64,000 nt of DNA from Brachypodium distachyon (Eukaryota > Streptophyta > Magnoliopsida > Poales > Poaceae): contig NC_016135.3 of assembly GCF_000005505.3 (NCBI RefSeq), positions 4,977,501 to 5,041,500 of the forward strand, in the 5' to 3' direction. How positions within the stretch are numbered: position 1 is the stretch's first letter; each line of letters begins with the position of its first letter. The notes below the pieces were generated by a model that saw only the letters and a program-made list of their open reading frames with translations, was not told the origin of the DNA and ran no database searches. A program made the translations under genes and the position numbers. Of the stretch, positions 59,217-64,000 are shown one piece after another.

Positions 59217-59306
59217 AGGCCACACCGCGCATTACTCCTAATGATTAGGAGTTATCCCCGCGCACCCGTAGGGTACGGAACCGGCCGTTACCAAACGGCT
59301 GGGCGT

Positions 59307-59313
59307 TATAAAG
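59307..59313 (+). promoter_or_regulatory. TATA box of antisense unit, second Tat element
   Basis: GCGTTATAAAGC lies 118 bases before the ATG at 59425, on the strand opposite to the element's own transcription. Confidence 0.45.
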
Positions 59314-59424
59314 CTATTACTGTTGCCAAAAGGGGAAAAAACACTCTGCCCCCATAGCCTTCGTCTTCATCCCCTTCCGCATCTTGCACCCCAGCGCTCC
59401 TGTTAGCTTTCGCTCTCGCTCTCC

Positions 59425-62400
59425 ATGGCGCCCCCCACCACTAGAAAGGGAAGGAGGTCCAGGTCTCAAAGAAGGCCGCGGCAAGCAAGAGTGAGGCAGC
59501 AACCAAGGCGGCCGCCGCCAAGGACCAGAAGAGGCGGGAGATGCAGGCCGCGGTCGCCTTCTTCCGCCCCGGCTACAACGGCGAGGCGCTGGGGAAGCTC
59601 CGGCACGCCGTCGCCTCCAACTTCAACGAGCACGGGGAGACGCTGATCTTCCTGGCGGCTGTCGAGCACCAAGACAACGACTTCCGGGTGTTCGCGCGCT
59701 TCCTCCTCTGCGGCCTAGTGCCGCCCTTCTCACTATTCCTCCACGCACTGATGGAGTCTTACTAGCTGCGGGTGGCACAGCTCCACCCCACGTCGCTGTT
59801 CCTTCTCGCCACCTTCTAGTTCCTCTGCGAGGCGTTCGTGGGGGTGATGCCGTCGGTGGGGCTCTTCCGCCACTACTTCTACCCCCGCATTGACAACGCG
59901 AAGGCGATGTCGTCGGGGGTGGTATTCCGCCCCCGCGACCAGATGAAGTCCGAATTCATCGTCCGGTCGGGGAAGAAGATCGAAAAGGAGTGGCGGAGCG
60001 ATTGGTGTTGGGTCCAAGTGGAGGACCCCCAGGAGTTCATCCAGTCGCCGACGGAGTTGCCGCAACCCCAGAACGGCTGGCAGGACAAGTACCACCGCGA
60101 CGCCGACCTCCTCCCCATCGTGGAGAAGATCAAGGCGCTGCGGCTAGCGGGGCTCACCGACGTGGACGTGGCACGCACCTTCGTCCACCGGCGTATAGCC
60201 CCGTTGTAGCTGCGCTCCCGGCCCACGTGGATGTACACGGGTCCCGGGGACAGGACACGCCTCCAGCAGGATGGCGTGTACTTGGAGACCCTCAGGACGT
60301 GGGTGAGGGGGATCTCCGGCGAGACCTTCCAATCAACGCAGTTCCCGCCGGGGGTTTCCTCCGGCGAGACCTTCCAATCAATGTTACGGCGCTCAACAAC
60401 ATCGTCGGCGTCTTCCCGCCCTGCAACGAGTGGGGGTTGATGGACGACACCCCCACTCGGGTCCCGCATGCTCCTCCGCAAGCACCCTGCGAGAAGCAGG
60501 TGCTCGAGGAGAGAGGGGGCGGATCTGAGCCCAGCTGGCCCTCCCTCCAGTCGCTGGACGACGAGGCGGGCTAGGCGGCTGTCCCTGGAGGTCGTCCTCG
60601 TGGACGACGACGACGAAAGCAGCGACAGCGTGCCCCTGATCGTGTGGATATCGAGGGCGTTTGCAGTTGCCGCAGCCCTCTCCTCGACAGCGACGTCCTC
60701 CTCGGCAGCGGCCACCCCCTTGCGGCGACGGCCGCTTCAACGGCGCCCGTCGGCACCTCGACGGCATCCACAGCCACAGGGGCCGCGGGTGCCTCGGCGG
60801 TGGCCTCCACCTCAACGGCAGCCGCCAGCACCATGGTGGCAGCCGCTCCCGGGGCACCCATCGCCACTCCGGCAGCGCCCGCATCCGCAGGGGCCTCCGG
60901 AGTCTCGGCAACAGTCTTCGCCCCAGTAGCGGGAGCCTCCCCAAGGTCGGTTCCTAGCACTGCGGCAGCATCACCAACAACGCCCGGGACACTCCGGGCC
61001 GCGACGACCCCGCGGGCGCCTACGGCGCCACCCGCTTGGGGGGTCTTCCGGCGCTTCGTGCTCCGACGTAACCCCCCGAAGTCCAACTCGCCGGCGGGTG
61101 CCAGCAAGAGGGCGAGGAGCGATCCCCCGTCCGGCACACCAAGCGAGAGGGCGCGCGCCGAGGCCAGCGGCGCCGCCGACCCCACCGCTGCAGGGGTCGG
61201 CCGCGACGCGATCGCGCCCCCTGACGGCCCAGCTCCCACGGAGGCAGGGCCGGCAACCGGTATGTCTTCGTTACTTCTCTGCAGCTGCAATTTTTTGTTA
61301 GCCAAACTCATGAACGTACCTCTTTCCGCAGTGAGCGGCAGCTCGCCCACGGCAAGCCTCTTGGACGCTCCCGCCGTCGCAGGCGAGGCAGGAGAGGCTC
61401 CCCCCGCAAGCCCGACAGCCACGCAAGGTAACCGTCCTGGTCACCCTTGTCCGTTTTTGACAGCCCCATTACTTGCCGATCCTCATGCTTCTCATCGTCG
61501 CAGGCACAAGTGCGCCCCCACCTGGAACGGGCACGACCGTGGTCAATCTTGACCCGGTCGTCGAAGTCGCGGGGGCGGAGGTGGAGCTGGAACCGGCTCT
61601 CACGTCAAGCCCCACCGCGGCAGAGACAGTGGCCGCGGTGGACACCGCCGCCGCTGCGACAGCGCCCGGCGACGTGCCCGCAGCTACGGACGCGACTGGT
61701 GCGGGCTCACCTGCCGCCCTGCAGGGGACAGCCCCCGCCGGGAGCAGGGAGGCTTCCCTAGCCCCGGGGTCCCTGGGCGCACGCGCAGGGGGAGTTGCTG
61801 GGGAAGGACAGCAAGATCCCCGGGAGCAGGCTGGCGACCCCACGCACAGCCCTACATCGGCAGCGGGGGCTTCATCGTCCTTGGCTGCTCTCCCCGGTAC
61901 TGACCTCGGCACCCTCGCCGGGGTCACTTGGAACCCCCTGACCTGGGATCCGAGCATCTTCGAGCGGGGGCACCGGTTCCTGGACGCTGTTAGGGACCAG
62001 CAACAGGCCTTCGTCACCTCCTTCAACGAGGTGAGGGAGCATCACGCCAAGAACCAACTTGGCGAGGTGCGGGAGGCCGTGGAGAGAGAGCGGCGAGAAC
62101 TGTCCCGGCTGCGCGAGGAGACAAGCCTCACCGACAAGGAGGCGTGGCTGGCCCTAGCAAGCCCTGGAGGACGTCTGGGAGCCAGTGGTCCCGGAGGCTG
62201 AGCTCCACCGGCAGCTGGAGGCCCAGCGCATGGAGCTCCAGGGGAAGCTCGACTCAATGGCGGCCACCCTCGAGGCGACCAGGAAGGAACATGGCGAGGT
62301 GGTCGCGACGGCCCAGACCCAGCTAGACGAGAAGAGTGACCTGATCACCAACTACCGCGGCGAATCCAGGGCCTTCGCGTCATGCTGGAGGTGCAAGTCA

Positions 62401-63050
62401 AGGCCACTGAAGATGCGGTAGGAGCGGCGGCCTGGCACGAGCTCCAACTCGGCTCCGCCAACGATAGAGCGGCTGGACTTGAAACCGAGTTGGCCGCCGT
62501 TCGGGAGTAGCTCGCCAAGGCCGGCAACGAGATCGCGGCGAAGACCGCAGAACTCGCGGCAATGGAGGGCAACGTCCACAAAGCCAAAAAGGCTACGCAC
62601 GACGCTCGACTCCACCACGGCACGCTGATTGGGCAGCGGCAGATTGAGACCGAGAAGCTACTGAAGATCGCCCAGTCGCTGGGCGACCTGCTGCCCAAGT
62701 TTGAGCTGCAGGCGGCGGAGGTGGACGACACGGACGTCACGACGTTGATCCCCTTCTTCTCCGACCTGGTGGGGAAACTTGGGGCGCTCGATCTCTGGAT
62801 CGCTCAGTACGGCGCCAACGAAGTCGCCAACTGCGCTTGGGAGGTTGCCGGGACAATCCTCCCGCAGATCCATCTCCGAGACCCGGAGTTTCCCTTCGAG
62901 TCCCTGCTGGACGCTTGGTCCGACAGCGAGGACGAGCCCACACATACCCAAGCAGTGCGTGAGTTCGTCGACGAGGTGGTCGAGTGGATGCAGATGAAGC
63001 CGGAGCCCGATCTCCCCGCCGACCCCCTGGCCGAAGACGGTGGCAACTAG
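59425..63050 (+). pseudogene. Antisense gene-like unit of second Tat element
   Basis: ATG at 59425; a one-base shift near 59445 leads into a frame that reads to 60209 and beyond (AFFRPGYNGEALGKLRHAV, FLCEAFVGVMPSVGLFRHYF, PQNGWQDKYHRDADLLPI). This matches the putative gypsy-type transposon domain (Pfam Transposase_28) in layout. The middle is a long A/P/T-rich linker. Two short introns fit GT-AG rules: 61260-61331 and 61438-61503. The C-terminal part (about 61900-63050) is a coiled-coil type region (EAVERERRELSRLREE, AGNEIAAKTAELAAMEGN) and a folded tail ending DPLAEDGGN at 63050. Four TAG codons (59763, 59817, 60207, 62508) stand where glutamine is likely. It is a decayed relative of 38986-41647; the function is unknown. 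Confidence 0.65.
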
Positions 63051-63820
63051 TTGCCGCAGCCCCCAGCCGTGCTTGCTGCTGTCCGATGTATCTTCTTTTG
63101 TTTGCTTTCCCTGCAAATGTGGCGCTTAGCACCGTTTGAACAATCATATTTCGGATTTGCCCATGTAATCGTTCGACTCTTAGTCGATCAAGCCCTTTTA
63201 ACTTGTTCATTTTCTAGTTCATTGTTCCCAGTGTTGTCCCGCGGGGCGCCCTATTAGCCTTTGCGTGTTTTGCCTTGTGTTGCAGGGGACTCGCGCGCCT
63301 TACCCTTGACCAGACCAGGGACCCGGGACGGACCCGCAGTGCCGACCTGGGGTCAAGCGGTAGCGGGGAGCCACTCCACTTGCGGGGTAACTACTCCAAG
63401 CCGTGCCCTTCCGGGACGGACCCGGGAAGCCGCACGGGGATCACACTCCCACCGCAAGCGTCCTTTTAACACTCCGGCCACACCCAGGATCTGGGGCCAC
63501 ACCCAACGAGACAGTGCTCAATGTCGTCCAGTTCTTAGCGAATTCAGCGTTCATGTTCAGGCACTTAGCTTTTCCGTTCAGTCCAATGTCTCGTGACGCT
63601 TGGTGGAAAAGGGCACCTGGAGCACTGCTTGGTAGGGATCCACCTCGGGTGCCTGTTCAAGGAAAACTGTTTCCGAGGGATGCGGCAGGAACGCGGGGGC
63701 AGGATCGCCGCCCGCGGCAACTGCCGCCAACGATGCTAGCACCACACTCATGCAGCAACCCTCGCCTTCAGGGAGGGACCCTGGCCTAGGAGGACTCCGC
63801 CCTGGGAGCGGCCGCAAGAC
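63051..63820. other. Tat internal non-coding sequence
   Basis: Downstream of the antisense unit: a T-rich stretch (63080-63230) that could serve as its 3' end, then GC-rich sequence with GGGACGGACCCG words. No gene supported. Confidence 0.4.
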
Positions 63821-63891
63821 GGCTATAACGTCCTCGCCACCAGCTGCACCCCACCCTGGCGGCGGGCACAGGTGGCGAGGAAGTTATAGCC
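63821..63891. repeat. 21-bp stem-loop
   Basis: 63821-63841 and 63871-63891 are inverted copies with one mismatch in 21 bases (core CCTCGCCACC / GGTGGCGAGG). The loop is 29 bases and itself GC-rich. It lies in the non-coding part of the second Tat element. Confidence 0.75.
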
Positions 63892-64000
63892 TCTCGGCGA
63901 CAGTCCCCGCAACGGGGGAGACCTGGTTTTTCTGGGGAGCTCGTCCCAAGGGGTGTAACAGCCCTCGTTGCCCGGGGGCAAAACTGCTCGAGGGCCGTGG

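Larger units (their letters stand above)
58071..64000 (-). mobile_element. Second Tat-type gypsy element, 3' part only
   Basis: A full LTR (58071-59013) begins on the minus strand with TGTCG and ends with CGACA. On the inner side it has the purine tract GGGGGCTAC (minus strand, ending at 59014), much like GGGGGCTAA of the first Tat element. The element therefore runs on the minus strand with this as its 3' LTR. The inner 5 kb hold the antisense unit; gag-pol should lie beyond 64000. The LTR abuts LINE A, so it entered that LINE; CGGAG (58066-58070) would be one copy of the TSD. Confidence 0.8.

Overview
This is nuclear plant DNA, almost certainly from a grass (Poaceae). Three host genes are recognisable by their intron-split structure: a subgroup-14 type R2R3-MYB (+), a CYP87A-type cytochrome P450 (+, broken) and a cysteine-rich receptor-like kinase of the DUF26 family (-). 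They sit in a dense layer of nested transposable elements of grass type: Tat-like and other Ty3-gypsy elements, Ty1-copia, L1-type LINEs, Stowaway-like MITEs, CACTA ends, and a Pack-MULE carrying an LRR-gene fragment. The species cannot be fixed from sequence reading alone.

Layout. 1-3.9 kb: a minus-strand Ty1-copia remnant with an internal deletion. 3.9-6.3 kb: non-coding sequence, a 540-bp Pack-MULE-like element and two Stowaway-like MITEs. 6.35-13.45 kb: a degenerate minus-strand Ty3-gypsy element. 13.5-19 kb: AT-rich spacer with a long-TIR element, LINE-like tails and a CACTA end. 19.5-21.8 kb: the intact MYB gene (three exons). 21.8-30.6 kb: spacer holding a 1.1-kb TRIM-like LTR element with a clean target-site duplication (TSD), a LINE 3' end with a 16-bp TSD, and a cluster of tiny poly(A) insertions, each with its own duplication. 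30.66-46.84 kb: a nine-exon P450 gene. Its intron 1 holds a long-TIR foldback element that was itself entered by a 13.2-kb Tat-type gypsy element (TSD AGTAG). The P450 also has an in-frame TAA in exon 5 and a lost GT donor after exon 4. 47-49 kb: MITE, CACTA and LINE fragments, a 30-bp tandem repeat and a foldback. 49.1-52.35 kb: the receptor kinase on the minus strand (seven exons), with an extra G at the start of exon 3. 53.1-58.07 kb: a minus-strand LINE split by a plus-strand LINE. 58.07-64 kb: the 3' part of a second, minus-strand Tat-type element that inserted into the first LINE and runs off the window.

The most unusual content is in the two Tat-type elements. Each carries a gene-like unit antisense to its own gag-pol, between pol and the 3' LTR. 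Each unit has a TATA box, short GT-AG introns (66-87 bp) and a coiled-coil C-terminus. The first element also has a degenerate array just upstream of its polypurine tract that keeps an exact 30-bp period over about eight units. In the second element the antisense reading frame is broken by four TAG codons, all where CAG is the likely ancestor.
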